Part shown: positions 34,492 through 46,319 of the stretch, piece after piece
Position numbering within the stretch: the first letter of the stretch is position 1
Layout of the letters: each line of letters starts with the position of its first letter
From: Hymenopus coronatus
Taxonomy: Eukaryota; Arthropoda; Insecta; Mantodea; Hymenopodidae
Direction of reading: 5' to 3'
NCBI GenBank assembly: GCA_030762935.1
Contig: CM060899.1
Coordinates: 11,261,001 to 11,325,000 of the forward strand
DNA length: 64,000 nucleotides
The notes under the pieces: generated by a model
The model's database searches: none
What the model was told of the DNA's origin: nothing
The model's input: the letters and a program-made list of their open reading frames with translations, nothing else
Made by a program: the position numbers and the translations under genes

Positions 34492-37400
34492 GATAGAAGA
34501 ATAAAATAATGATGATGGTTAGTATTTAAGGGCGTTCAACTACAAAGTCATCAGTGCCCTTATCAAAGAAATCATGGCAAAAGCCAGAGATAAAGCTCAA
34601 TAAGAAATATAAATAAGAACAAAATATAAATCTAAAATCAATGTTTAAAAATAATCATGGAAGAAGTCAAGATTGGTGATTTAAGAAAAAAAAAAAAAAA
34701 AAAAACTAATACAAGCAATAAGGATGAAAACAAATAAATCCATAGGTTATCTTTGATAAAAATTTAAAAATCTTAGTTACCGCTTGATTATCGTCCGCCA
34801 GGACTTCTGCAAGACTAACCGGCAGTTGCGATGGTTCCCAAATATGTGCTAGATTAACACACTCTAGCAACACATGACGGACCGACAAATCTTCTCCACA
34901 AAGTAGACAAACAGGAGCAGATTCACTCTTATGAAGGAAAGTATGAGCAAAATTGCAGTGGCCAATACGCAAACGAGCCAAAATCACTTCCTGCCGAGAT
35001 TGACGACAAGAAGTTGCCCAGTTTGTTGGAAGGTCCTTCACTACTCTAAGTCTGTTTCCGCGGAGAGCTGGCCACTCTTCGTGCCAGCACGAAAGTACCG
35101 CCCTGCGCACAGAAAGCTTAGTTTTCCGATGTTATGCAAGAAAATTTTTACTGGGTTCGGTGGTTGCCGTCTTTGCTATAAAATCTGCCAGTCCATTCCC
35201 TGGCAAGCCAACGTGACTAGGAATCCTTGCACACTCCACATTAACCCCGGAAGCATACAAAGCGTGGAGGGCACCTGGATACGCTGCACGATGGGATGGT
35301 AGTTGTATAAATAACTAAGTTTCTGAAGTATACTCGGGGAATCACTCAATATAAGTCAGTCATTCAAAAGTCGACGGCCAACGTGCAGAATGGCTCGTTA
35401 TATTGCGTACAGCTCCGCATTATAAATGGAGGTACCACTATGAGAACCGAATGCATATTGTTCGGTATCATACACAAAGGCACATCCAACACCAACGGCA
35501 CACTTACTTCCGTAAGTATATATTCAAGTTCGGTCACTGAGTTTGACAAACATTCTAAAAAACATCTACGGTCACTAGAAAAAGGCATTGTAGACTTTCG
35601 GTATGCCGTCATCCCGAGGTTTACGTGGGATGTTTACATAACCAAGGTGGGTGCACCCTTTCCCCCTTGAGAAACATTCTAGACATTACGATATCGTGCT
35701 TATGAAGAAGCTCTCGGAAGCGAACAGCTTGGGGCCGTGGACTAATTGAGACATTTCAATAACATTCGTCCAGCTCGGTGTTTAAAAAAGGAGTGAATAT
35801 TGGATGCGAAAGCGTGCATTGTGTTAACACAGCCATAATGTGTTAACAGGATATCACGCCTACACTACAGAGGGGGTTCTGCCGATTCAGCACAAAGACT
35901 GGCTACTGGACTGTTTGGAAAAGCTCCAACAGCCACAGGGTGATTATGGACAGTGTCTAATCTTCTCAGCACATATGGTGTTGCCGAGGAATAAACTATG
36001 CATCTGTAATCTAACTTGGCTCGGATCAGTGCGCGAAAATTCGCACCAAGACTGTCCGATCCGCTCCCCAAGATCTGCCACTTAGTATCCTTAAAATAAC
36101 AGTTACAGCGCGCTTTCAGCTGTGCTATATGTGGTGAACAAGACAGTTTTCTATCGAATATCAACCCAAGGAATCTCGTCTCATCCTCGAATGGTAGTAA
36201 AACTGTACGAAATCACAACGAAGGTGGTAATTGCCTCCTGCGGCGCCAAAAGTTCACGCAGAGTGATTTCTCAGCAGGGAAACGAAAGCGTTTTTAGAAC
36301 TCCAATCTAAAAGGTTGTGTAAACTCCGCTGCAGACGGCGTTCCAAAAAAGATGTGCGCTGAGAAGTACAATGTAAAGTCGTCTACGAATTAGCAGGACG
36401 ATACTCGTGGGAAAATACATTTCAAGATAGAATTAATTGCTATAGCAAACAGCGTGACGCTTAGCACCGATCCCTGTGGCACTCCATTCTCTTGAACAAA
36501 AATATTTGATAAAACTTAGCTGACCCTTACTCGGAAAACGCGGTCCCTCATAAACTCCTGAATGAATAACGGAAGGCGTCCACATGTGTTCCCGCAAACA
36601 CGTATCATAAGCCTTTTCGAGGTCAAAGAATACCCCCAACGGTTTTACAGTTCTTCATGAATCCATTCATTATCTGTATCGAAATGGAGACAAGGTGGTC
36701 AGCTGCTGAACGACGTCGTCGAAAACCGCACTGGGTGTAGGTCAGTAGGTTGTGAGTTTCCAGCCACCATAGCAACCGTCCGTTGATCATGCGTTCCATC
36801 ACCTTGCAAACGCAACAGTTGAGGGAAATTGGACGGCAGCTGGATGGAAGAAAACGGTCCTTTCCAGCTTTCAAAATTGGTACAATGGTGGAAAAGTGGC
36901 GTCAACCCAAAGTCGATTATAGACTTTGAGCAGGAAGGCCTTACCTTCAGTAGAGAGATGCTGCAACATTTGGAAATGTATTCCATCAGAACCTGGTGCA
37001 GAGTTTCGCGAAGATGCTAGTGCATGGTCTAACTCCCTAATGGTGAAGAGACGATTGCAATCTTCAAGATTTGTAGATCGAAAATTGAAATCTTGAAATT
37101 CCACCTGAGCCTTAACAGGAAGAAACTCGGGCAGATAATTCTCTGAGCTAGACACTTGAGCGAAATCACTGCCGAAGGTTTTGGCCTCGTCAAAATTATC
37201 AGTAACATCTCCTACAGCTGTTTTAAGACCGGCGATTGGTGTATGAGTCGTTTCTCCGTCCACGCGCCGTAATTTATACCATACGATAGAGTAAGGTGTT
37301 CAGGAGAATTAGGTTATAATTATTCAGGAAATCGGCAGCTAACTTACCTCTCGCACAAGCCCGAGGGGAGCCACAAAGTGGATAGTGGGCATTTACATCA

Positions 37401-37577
37401 CCTACCAAAAGAAAAGATGTTGGTAGTTGAGAAATTAGATCCACTAAATCAGTGAGCGAGAGGTCGTCTCTCGGAGGAAGGTATATATTACAAATGGTGA
37501 ATCTGGTATGTGACAGTTTAATCCTTGCAGTCACTGACTGGATGTCTGACTGTAAGGATACTGATTGCGCGAATATA

Positions 37578-38909
37578 CGAGGTACGTCCAGAAAGTAAAT
37601 TCCGTTTAAATTATCTCCGCTGCAGCGCTGCGATTGCAGTCCCGCACATGCGCGGTAGACACTCTGTATCAAAGAGTAGAAACGTGCGACGTTTTGAGAT
37701 CGCTGTCAGCCACATACGCTTTGTTGTGCTTGTTTACAATGTCGATGTTGATTGAAAATCCCGCCGCTTGTGAAATCAGATCTGTGATTTGTTTTCTGAA
37801 TGCTAGGAAAGTGAAACCAATTGAAATTTATCGGCAAATTTGCAAAGTTTACGGACAAAATGCGATGAGGAATTCAATGGTGAGAAGATGGGTCCGACAG
37901 TTCAATGAAGGATGTAGTGAAGTGCACGATGAAGAACGAAGTGGGCGTCCATCTTTGGTTACAGAAGAACCGGTTCACGCGATTGATGACAAGATCCAGG
38001 AAAACCGCAAGCTTACAATTAGTGCTCTCGCTATGGAATTTCCCCAAAGCTCACGATCACTAATTCATGAAATTGTTACCGAAAAATTGAAATTTCGTAA
38101 ACTTTGCTCGCGTTGGGTACCAAAGATTGTTACTGAGCAACACAAAACCAAATGGATGGGTAGTGCACTTCAGTTTTTAACCCGTTATGATGAAGACGGC
38201 GAAGAATTTGTGACACAGATAGTCACAGGAGATGAGGCTTGGGTTTCTTACGACACCCCTGAAAGTAAGCGGCAATCAATGGAATGGAGGCACACTTCAT
38301 CCCCAGCAAAGGTTAAGCCGAAACAAATCTTGACACCTGGAAAAATGATGTGCACAGCGTTTTGGGACTGGAAAGGCATCTTATTCATTGATTTCTTACC
38401 GCGTGGTCAAACAATCAAAGCAGATGTTTATTGCGAGACACTTAAGAAATTGCGCCGCGCAATACAGAATAAGCGCCGAGGATTGCTGTCAAAAGGTGTT
38501 GTTTTTTTCACGGCAACGCACGACCACACACTGTAAATGTGACGAAAAACTTCCTACAGGGATTTGGCTGGGACGTGTTTGACCATCCTCCGTACAGCCC
38601 TGACCTCGCTCCTAGCGACTTTCATCTGTTCTTACATCTCAAGTCTTTCCTTGGTGGTCAACACTTCAACAATGACGAAGAGCTGAAAGAAAATGTTTCC
38701 AACTTTTTGCAGACACAGGCGGCAAACTTCTATGAAGAAGGTATACAAAAACTTGTGCCACGCTATGACAAATGCCTGCAAAATGTCGGCAGTTTTTTTT
38801 GGAAAAGTAGCTTAAGAGGTGTAGAATTTTGTGCAATAAATACTTATTCTGTAGCTGTACATAATTAAATTTTATTACCAAACGAAACTTACTTTCTGCA
38901 CGTACCTCG
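37578..38909 (+). mobile_element. Mariner, near-complete, with TIRs and TA duplication
   Basis: The ends CGAGGTACGT match in inverted orientation over ~30 bases (27 identical), flanked by TA (37576-37577 and 38910-38911). At 1332 bp it has the usual mariner size. It is inserted in the endonuclease region of the second LINE, so it is younger than that LINE. Confidence 0.93.
37739..38868 (+). pseudogene. Mariner transposase, one frameshift and one lost catalytic Asp
   Basis: ATG at 37739 (MSMLIENPAACEIRS) opens the helix-turn-helix region, with ERSGRPSLV near 37950 as the linker. The first catalytic Asp is in VTGDEAWVSYD (about 38225-38255). A 7-T run (38502-38508) shifts the frame just before the second site. 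In the continuing frame that site reads HGNARPH, with GGC (38512-38514) where GAC for Asp is expected. The third Asp lies in YSPDLAPSDFHLF near 38605. The C-terminus runs to 38868. Mariner transposases need all three Asp (D,D34D) for cutting, so this copy is inactive on two counts. Confidence 0.92.
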
Positions 38910-39199
38910 TATCATCTCTGATGAGCATCATAGTGCCTCCGTGCGCAGGTACACCCTCTTCCGGTGATAGATCACACCTTACAGGGGTTAACCGTTTGAT
39001 TTTGAAGCTTCTTGTGGACGGAGCTTAGTCTCTTGCAAACATAGGACCAAAGGATCGTTCTGGTTAAGCAACAGTTCAAGCTCAGGTCGATGTGTTCTTA
39101 TTCCACGCATGTTCCGTTGTAGAATAGCCATGTTCTTTATAATGGGACAAGTTGTTCATTGTGATTATTTCTATTTTGAAGGCTGCGGAAGGTCGGTTC

Positions 39200-40410
39200 A
39201 GTTTATTCTTTTTAGGTGTCGGGCTAACAACTTCTACAGGAGGATGGTCCTGCCTCTTTGTCAGTGTCCTTCTGGCAGTGAGGGCACATCACCTTCCTCC
39301 ATCTCCTCCACTTGGGAGGACCCCTTTCTAATTGAAAATTTCGGTTCGAGTATCTCATAGATGTTCTTGAACTTTCTTTCTGGTTCTTTATATATTATTA
39401 GCCTGCCAGTTATGTTGGTCGAGGTCGATTGCTTTGGCGGCGATTTAACAATAGCGCTTTTACAGTTTCAGATGTAGGAGATGTTGCTACTGACTTAGAT
39501 GTTGAAGTTGAAGGCCTAGGAAGTGAGTTGACTGAGAGAACCCTTTCTACAATAGTGCCCCGTTTATATAGGAGGTTTGAATTGCGATTTCCTGACTTTG
39601 TACCGATTTAGCTATTACTGAGCTATAGATACCATACTTCGGGACAGAGGGTTGGCGGATCCTCAAGACTTTCCGGGCTTCCAAGGAGGACAACTCCTCT
39701 TTAACCGTCTTTTCCTCTGCAAAACTGCGACAATTACGGGAACTTCACAGATGTTCACCGTTACAGTTTACATGCATTCTCCGTCATTCGAGATTTTACC
39801 ACAGTTGACACAGGTAGACTCGCCGTTGTAGAATTCACTGATGTGGCAAAAGCTCTGACATTTATAACACTTGAGCGGGTTCGGTATGTACGGTCTTTCC
39901 TCAATGTATTCATACCCTGCCATTATCCTTTGTGGGAGATCTACCTAATGAAATGTAACAAACAGGGTACGGGTAGACACAAATTCTCCATTTACTTTTC
40001 TTTGAACACGATGCACAGATATGACGCCTTGGGGAGCAAGATTTTCTTGAATTTCCTCACTGGTCAAACCGTCCAATGCGTGGGTGTTTATCATACCGCG
40101 TGAGGATTTCAAGGTTTTACGTCGACCTTTATTGGATAGTTGTCAACATTTTTGCCATAAGTATTTTCGCAGGTTGGGATGCTGATTCTGCTTCTACCAG
40201 GAGCGTGCCATTACGAGCTGTTATGCAAGATTTTACAGGACCAGCAATGTTATCAAGACCCTTTTGAATAACAAAAGGGCTGACGTTAGAGAACTTCCTT
40301 CCTTCCTCCGTTCTGTTAACAATCAAGTAGCGAGGACCACAGCACTCGAATACTTCTTTTCCGAACTCAGTATCATATTTAGTGGATTTTTTTTTTTTGG
40401 ATTTTGCCAT
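39200..40410 (-). pseudogene. LINE 2 ORF1, gag-like, decayed
   Basis: The start at 40410 (MAKSKKKKSTKYDTEFGKEV, then CCGPRYLIVNRTEEGRKF) is homologous to the LINE 1 ORF1 start. Later parts are in changing frames down to ~39200. The CCHC-type segment lies in about 39700-39900. Confidence 0.75.
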
Positions 40411-40940
40411 GAAATTAAATATTAATTTTCATCCCCCGGTGCTCCCCACCCACCACGGAGTCATCCCACTGGGATGACAGGGCCACACAGGGGATATAGC
40501 AGGCTCGCCGTCCCACTCACTCTGGAGTTCGGTATACTACCTAGTTCTGGCTGATTGACTAGGGGTGGGCTAGTCCCTAGCCTCCCGTTTAGGTGAAGCA
40601 GAAACCAAAGTGGTATATTAAGCTGCGTACCATCCCTAGTCACTGAAAAGACACAAGCCTAGGCTCGGATATGCAACCCTCAATCAACAGGTTATTCCTT
40701 TCCACCGACACCGGTCTCCACGCACGGCCTACACGTGGTGGGTATTTTGACCTATTGACTCCCTCATAACTCAGAGGTTGTCCACAAGAGGGAGTTGAGG
40801 TTGACTCGGGACCCCGGGTGCACCAAACCCGTAACTATGTAGTAGGCCCCTGAGGGGATAGAAGAATAAGCTTTCTAACACTAATATCTTACAGAAATGT
40901 AGAGAAAGTCATATGAATGGAAGATATCAGATTTTTTTCA

Positions 40941-41405
40941 CTGTCAGAAAGCTAAACCTCTATACCATATGTCCAACAAAAAATTGTAAAAATGGAGAGA
41001 AATGCAATGAAAATAACTAAATTAAATTTCTGCCTATCCAAAGCCTGCCCTACACATGGATTGTGTGAAAAAACAATTAAACCAATAACCATTGGTCATA
41101 ATAGTTGGCTATACTATGAATCCTGGGCTCAAAGCAGTTACAGCATAGTAGGTCGCCACTGAGGTTGTCATATCAAAATAATTTTGGGATCACCTTGTAT
41201 GGTTTACCAAGAAACATGCGAGTCAGTTGAGAAATTCAACGCTATGTCGGCATATTGCTATGGTAGTTCAATGGCAGAGCTACCAGCTAGAGACCGGGAG
41301 ATCCATGGTTCAAATCCCAGCTGTGGCATTGAATTTTCAGTCTGACTCTTCTTATCCAACTCCTGTCATGCAATGGCTTGTGTGAAAAAACAATTAACCC
41401 AACTA
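40941..41405 (+). mobile_element. SINE family C copies
   Basis: A tail fragment lies at about 41030-41095 (CCTGCCCTACACATGG, GTGAAAAAACAATTAA). A fuller copy lies at 41130-41400, with a tRNA-like head GGTAGTTCAATGGCAGAGC, then AGAGACCGGGAGATCC and box B GGTTCAAATCCC. The order head, TCCAACTCCTGTC, GTGTGAAAAAACAATTAA matches the 12.8-kb copy. Confidence 0.75.
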
Positions 41406-42075
41406 AATTAAAGTTTTAGGACAAGTTGTGAGCACTTGCAGAACTTGAAACTCATTTCTCCAACCTTTTTATAGTAAAACTATTGTGGAATGTCAATGAA
41501 AGACATCTAGCAACCAATAAGCATGCATAAAATAAACTGCCAATACAAGCATAATCCAAAACACCTATTTATTTGAAAGCCATTCATACTAAAACAGGCA
41601 CCACAGCGTAACTTCAGGCTCAATTTTCAAATCACAGTAGTTTTGGGTTTTCACTCAAATTTCTCATTCTCACCTTTGAAGTAAATCAATGAGGGGCACA
41701 ATGCTGTGTTTACAAACTAAGCACAGCCTAACAAGTACCTATTTGCTATAAAATATAGTCTGAAAAAGGAGAGTCGTGTGTTTCATGCTTTGCTGGTACT
41801 CACATATTCTCCTAAATCTCTAACCTTTGCTATTTTTATTAAACTTGTCTCTGTTTCTTTAATTTTTTTTTTCACAAGAGACAAAGTTTGTCCCGTAAGG
41901 TTATATTTTCACAGCCTGATAAAACAGAAGAATGGTAGAAGAATTTAAAAATATATTATATTTTACAATTATTAACATAATGGCTCAACATTAGCAGTGT
42001 ATCAGTATAATCCATTCCCTTCCATCTGTAGATTTTAATGAGTTAAAACATCCTGATATATGGTGGACTTTGTGA
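41406..42075. other. Intergenic, nothing recognised
   Basis: AT-rich, no features found. Confidence 0.5.
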
Positions 42076-42079
42076 CAGT

Positions 42080-43097
42080 GATGTGATTTAACAATTGAAA
42101 TTTAGTTGAGTCGACTTTGTAATACTATATCACTTACCTTTTATTTCGGAAAACATGTTTCAGAAGCCATGTGCTTCCACTGTCAATTCCTTTGGCTGTC
42201 TCTGTCCCTGGTGGTGGTTTGATGAACCTCTGAATGAGTAGATCGCCTGGCGGGATTTCAAAATTGAAAACGCGGTTCTTGTTTTTCCAAATATATGTTT
42301 TCCCAAACTTTTAAATATGTCTTCCTTGTGATGTTTTTGAGGATATTTGGGCTTCTATTTATGGTGTGTTTCTCTTTCCAAAAATGCCAAGCTACTGCAG
42401 ATTTGTCTTCTTGTTTGAGTTTAATATTTCTGTGGTGTTCTTTCGCCCTTGTTTTTATATTTCTTTTTGTTTGACCGATGTAGATTTTTTCACAGTCATT
42501 ACAGCTGAACTGATACATTCCTGGTTTGTTTTCTTGTGGGATATCATGTTTTAATTTAGAATTTAAAATTTTTTTTATAAAGTAATTGTTTTTAGGGGCT
42601 AGAATGATGTTATGTCGTTTGAAGATCCTCTAGAATTTGTAGAAAGTTATAGGGTGGTATGTAAAGTTCTTGTAGATCTTATTTTCTTTCTGGTTTTGAG
42701 TGAGTGTGCTGACTTCTTTAATTCTCTTCCTATTTTTGGCTTTATTAACTTTTTTGTACACCAGTTCTGCTCGGAATCCATTCTCTGTAGCTATGTCCAA
42801 TACCTTAGTAAGTTCACATTGGTATTCTGTTTTGCCCATTGGTAAATTTACCAATCTGTGTGTAAAGCTGTTGAGTAAAGCATGCTGATGGGGAATGGGA
42901 TTGTAACTCTTTTGTTTTATATAGCTATTGGTGTGGGTAGGTTTTCTGTAGATGCCAACTCTATGGTGATTATTAGTTTTGATGATTTTTAGGTCGAGGA
43001 ATATGGAAGCACATGGCTTCTGAAACATGTTTTCCGAAATAAAAAGTAAGTGATGTAGTGTTACAAAATCGACTCAACTAAATTTCAATAGTTAAAA
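42080..43097 (-). mobile_element. 5'-truncated Penelope-like element with an inverted end
   Basis: The body on the minus strand encodes the end of the reverse transcriptase and a GIY-YIG endonuclease. The 3' UTR segment at 42080-42175 (TTATTTCGGAAAACATGTTT, CAGAAGCCATGTGCTTCCA) recurs in reverse at 43010-43097, next to the truncated 5' side. An inverted 3' fragment at the 5' edge is a known outcome of Penelope integration. Confidence 0.8.
42258..43028 (-). pseudogene. Penelope-like reverse transcriptase C-terminus plus GIY-YIG endonuclease
   Basis: The frame 42630-43028 holds IFLDLKIIKTNN, GIYRKPTHTNSYI and NSFTHRLVNLPM, typical of the thumb/C-terminal part of Penelope reverse transcriptases. 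A frame change then leads to the GIY-YIG domain in 42258-42580: YQFSCNDCEKIYIGQTKRNI, with the paired Cys, the YIG triad, the following Arg and RAKEH. The catalytic reverse-transcriptase core is missing. The domain nicks target DNA in intact elements. Confidence 0.86.
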
Positions 43098-43179
43098 CAT
43101 ATTGAGTTTTACTTGTTGGTGTTTTTTAGTTGCTATGGTTCTTAATGTCTCATTCTGCATTGGTAATGAATACCATTTA

Positions 43180-43350
43180 ATTTTACTCAAGAGGCCTCTT
43201 TATGAGCCAGAGGTGCCTTTAAAAACCGCAAATCTATGATATAGAACCATCAGCTTTATTTCCTTCACTAATGAAGCCATGCTACAGATTTTTAAGGATG
43301 AAAAAATGTATTGGCCTCAGCTGAGTTTGGACCCATGACTCTGAACATTT
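43180..43350 (-). mobile_element. SINE family A, old degraded copy
   Basis: Retains GAGGCCTCTTTATGAGCC, AAATCTATGATATAG, CAGCTTTATTTCCTTC and GAAGCCATGCTA in the order of the 13.9-kb copy; box B is degenerate (GTTTGGACCCATGAC). Confidence 0.75.
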
Positions 43351-43439
43351 TTCCCTAGATTAAAGAGGACAACAGTATTCATTAGTGTAAAAGTTTACAA
43401 CAGGCAAGACCTGATGGTAATGGAAAGAAAAGAATACAA

Positions 43440-43612
43440 CTTGCCTCTCACTAAGACAGTAGTTTGATTGCAAGCTACCGAATATGGGATTTGTAGTAGA
43501 CAAAGCTGTACATTCCAGCGTGCTCCATCTTCATTCCATATATCATCAGTGTCATCTCCTGCTGTGCCATAGTAGTAAAAGTGATAGTTAAACACTATCC
43601 ATAAAAAAGTAG
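43440..43612 (+). mobile_element. SINE family B, old copy with an internal deletion
   Basis: Retains TGCCTCTCACTAAGACAG, GGGATTTGTAGTAGACAAAG, GTGCTCCATCTTCATTCC, CATATATCATCAGTGTCATC and GTTAAACACTATCC in the family order. The uninterrupted CATATATCATC also shows the site that the provirus hit in the 25.6-kb copy. Confidence 0.75.
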
Positions 43613-43937
43613 TACATAATATGATGAGACATGCCAGTAGTTTTCCCCTGAGTAACTGCTGCTGTGTTGTTCCACATACAACAGAAAAAGAAGCAGGAGA
43701 AATCCAGTCATCTGTTTTCTCTCCTCCCCTATGCTGCTATCAACACAGTTCAAGATGAATTAAAATGTGCAACCACTTACCCAGGACTCCAATGTCAACA
43801 TACTTGTCAAATAACAAAGAGTAAGATAAGGCTACATCCATTACTGTGACCCTCAAAAGTGGTTTATATGTGATCACACTAGAGTGCAGAGTTTCATGTA
43901 ATCATGATGATTGTGTTTTTAGGGCTCTCAACTCCTA

Positions 43938-44712
43938 TGCTACATTCACAATGAGATGCAAGTGCAGACATAACATAGCATAAGTGCAGATGCAAGGAAA
44001 CACTATTCACAATGCAATCATAAGTGTAACACAAGAAGTTGGTACTGGTTTCTAGATCCGCAAGTTACATGCAAATGTCTTCAAAGTGCTCCGCAAGTAA
44101 CAAACTGAATAACATAACCAACAATATCACAAAAGAAAATTCACTCAATCTTTTACAAATAAATATGTTATGAAATTACATACTAACAACTGATGCTCGC
44201 GGCAGTAACGCCACAATAATTTCTCATTCAAAACTATTGAAAATTGTACAAGCACAGAGACTTCAGAAAGTGATATATGTACACATTTAATGAACTAAGA
44301 ATTATCTCTCTGCATCTTTGATTTATGAGAACCAATAAATCTATACACAGATGATAGTTACGTCCATTAAATCAAAGAAGGATTCGCAAGGAGATTGTCA
44401 TAACCTCTTGAGGGAGATTGGAGAGGGCACGGAATGGCCAAATAGAGGAGCATGTATGTACAGCAGGCCCTGCAAAATCTTGCAGTTACATAATTTGTCA
44501 TTGAATTCATAAGCAATGCATAGAGAAAAGAAGCAGAATTCTTCCTCTTTGCATGCAACGCAAGGATAAAGTTTGGAGTTTGCAAGCTCTTGCGTTGCAT
44601 TGCATTGCATTTTTCTTGCATGTTTCTATGTGAAGGCTTACATTAAATAATATGAGTCCAAACTCTTGCGCTTACATTGCATTTGCGCTTGCATTTCATA
44701 GTGAATGTAGCA
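43938..44712. mobile_element. Non-autonomous TIR element, 775 bp
   Basis: The ends TGCTACATTCACAATGAGAT (43938) and the reverse complement of CATAGTGAATGTAGCA (ending 44712) match closely, bordered by CTA on both sides (43935-43937 and 44713-44715). A 3-base duplication suggests a PIF/Harbinger-type origin; that is an inference. No transposase recognised. Confidence 0.72.
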
Positions 44713-45014
44713 CTAGATTATCAATGCCCTGTTCACGTAAAATACATATATAAAATTCTGAGTATTATAAATTATAACACAAATAAATAGAAAAGATAAG
44801 AATTCTACAACTTATGTAGATGAAAGCTATGGATTACAAATCTCAAAGAAGAATTTCTTGCATACACATATCTGTAGTATGTATTCGTACAAGATAAATT
44901 GTGACAAATCACTGAAGTCCTCATAAATGTCACATCTGTATGGCTAAAATTAAACTAAACTCAGGTTTACTTATGAATGTTTCATAACTGCTGTAGTTCT
45001 TAGTGTTCTATTCT

Positions 45015-46085
45015 GCAAGTTAGTTCAAAAACTTTTGGTGAATGGTTGCCTTAAAAGCCATGCTGGTTGGGATGAGGCACCCATGCATATGCATTGAGAG
45101 ACATGTAGACAAGAGCTCCCTATCATGCAAACCACAAAGTCAAGCTGTGGAGTATGCTGAGATCCAGCTAACAGTCAGTGTGAGAACTTGTGCCATTGGA
45201 AAATGGAGCAATGCCTTAACATAAAGCTTTGCTTAACAATGACAGAATTTCCTGGAATGTTAATGCAAGTGCATGGTGTTGAAGCAGCAAAAATATGGTT
45301 GCAAAACTTCCTCATAAATTTTCATGTTGACAGTTTGAGCCTTGGCTAGAAATTCATGACAAATCAACTCCTGCTGTCCAAAAAACATAATCAACATCAT
45401 CTTAATCTTGAATTTTGTCAGCCAAATTTTTCTGGTAGATGAACACTATCCCACTGACTGTTGCTTGTGCTCTGGATCTAACTTTTTTAATGATGGTTTC
45501 CAAAAACTGTAGATATTGGTAAACTACATTGATGAAATTTCCAGATGTTTCCACCCAAGTTTGCTTCTGCTCATCTGTCAGATTGTACATACCAACTGGG
45601 CACAAATTTTCTGCTTTTTCAACTGTTAGTGAACAATGGTGCTTACACTGTCCATTTTTATCTCTAATTCTTCTGTGACCATTCTTAAAGGCACCCAACT
45701 ATCATCTGCAAGCAACTGTTTCACTCATTTGATGCTTATTGATGGTCGACCCAAATCCTGCTAATTTCTCTTTCGTTCTCTTAAGCTTTAAACTTATCAA
45801 ACACACTGTTTATTCACTGCTTCAACACCATACACTTGCACTAACATTCCAAGAGCTTTAATTTGAAGCAAAACTTCATGTTAATGCATTGGTCCATTTT
45901 CAAATAAACAGTTTTCACAATGACTCTGATAGCTGGGTCTCAGCATGCACCACTGCTTCACTTTATAATTTGCATTATAAGGGACACCTGTTGACATATT
46001 TCTCAAAGTGTACTGGCAAGTGCCTCATCCTAATCAGAGCAGTTTTTAGCTAATGGGACCATTTACCAAACTGTTTTGATGTACC
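45015..46085. mobile_element. Fold-back (palindromic) mariner derivative
   Basis: Two arms of about 290 bases face each other (45015-45310 and, reversed, 45805-46085). Both contain GGATGAGGCAC and ATGCTGAGA(T/C)CCAGCTA, and the coding start with GCAAGTG(C/T)ATGGTGTTGAAG. The minus-strand middle (45402-45698) encodes a mariner-type middle region with LTDEQKQTWVETS. So the 5' part is duplicated in inverted orientation and the 3' part is lost. It cannot make transposase. Confidence 0.78.
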
Positions 46086-46094
46086 TTGTATACT

Positions 46095-46312
46095 GGGTGT
46101 GAAAGACCAGTTAGTTTTGCTCAGAGATCTCCCTTATCAGGCTTGTGGTAAATCTATAACTTGAAATCAATGGCTTTACTTCCCATCAGAAGGAAGCCAG
46201 GCTAAACATTTTTACATTCGAAAAAAGTTCACTGTCCTTCACCAAGTTTGAATCCATAATCTTGAGAACAAAGGGCTAACATGTTACCCATAGACCACAG
46301 AGGATGACTGTA
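46095..46312 (-). mobile_element. SINE family A, old copy
   Basis: Retains TTTTGCTCAGAGATCTCCCT, TATCAGGCTTGTGG, GGCTTTACTTCCCATC, AGAAGGAAGCCAGGCTA and CCATAGACCACAGAGGATGA in the family order. It abuts the fold-back mariner. Confidence 0.78.
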
Positions 46313-46319
46313 TGGTTAT

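Larger units (their letters stand above)
34706..39131 (-). pseudogene. LINE 2 ORF2 (endonuclease, reverse transcriptase, RNase H), decayed
   Basis: On the minus strand the order is: ORF2 start near 39131; endonuclease with LPTSFLLVGDVNAHYPL near 37420; a deletion; the linker and NSAPGSDGIHFQ near 36985; CRPISLNCCVCKVMERM near 36800; FDLEKAYDTC near 36620; and a C-terminal zinc-like motif CLLCGEDLSVRHVLLEC at about 34915-34865. The mariner interrupts the endonuclease at 37578. Multiple frame changes. The piece order matches LINE 1. Confidence 0.82.
34505..40856 (-). mobile_element. Second I-superfamily LINE, minus strand, with an internal deletion and a nested mariner
   Basis: The 13-base duplication GATAGAAGAATAA flanks it (34492-34504 and 40857-40869). 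The 3' tail (ATGATGATGG on the plus strand) is at the left and the 5' end (GGGGCCTACTAC read on the minus strand) at the right. Without the mariner it is ~5.0 kb against 6.1 kb for the first copy, with a deletion near 37285 between the endonuclease and the reverse transcriptase. The 5' and 3' ends are colinear with the copy at 14291. Confidence 0.9.
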
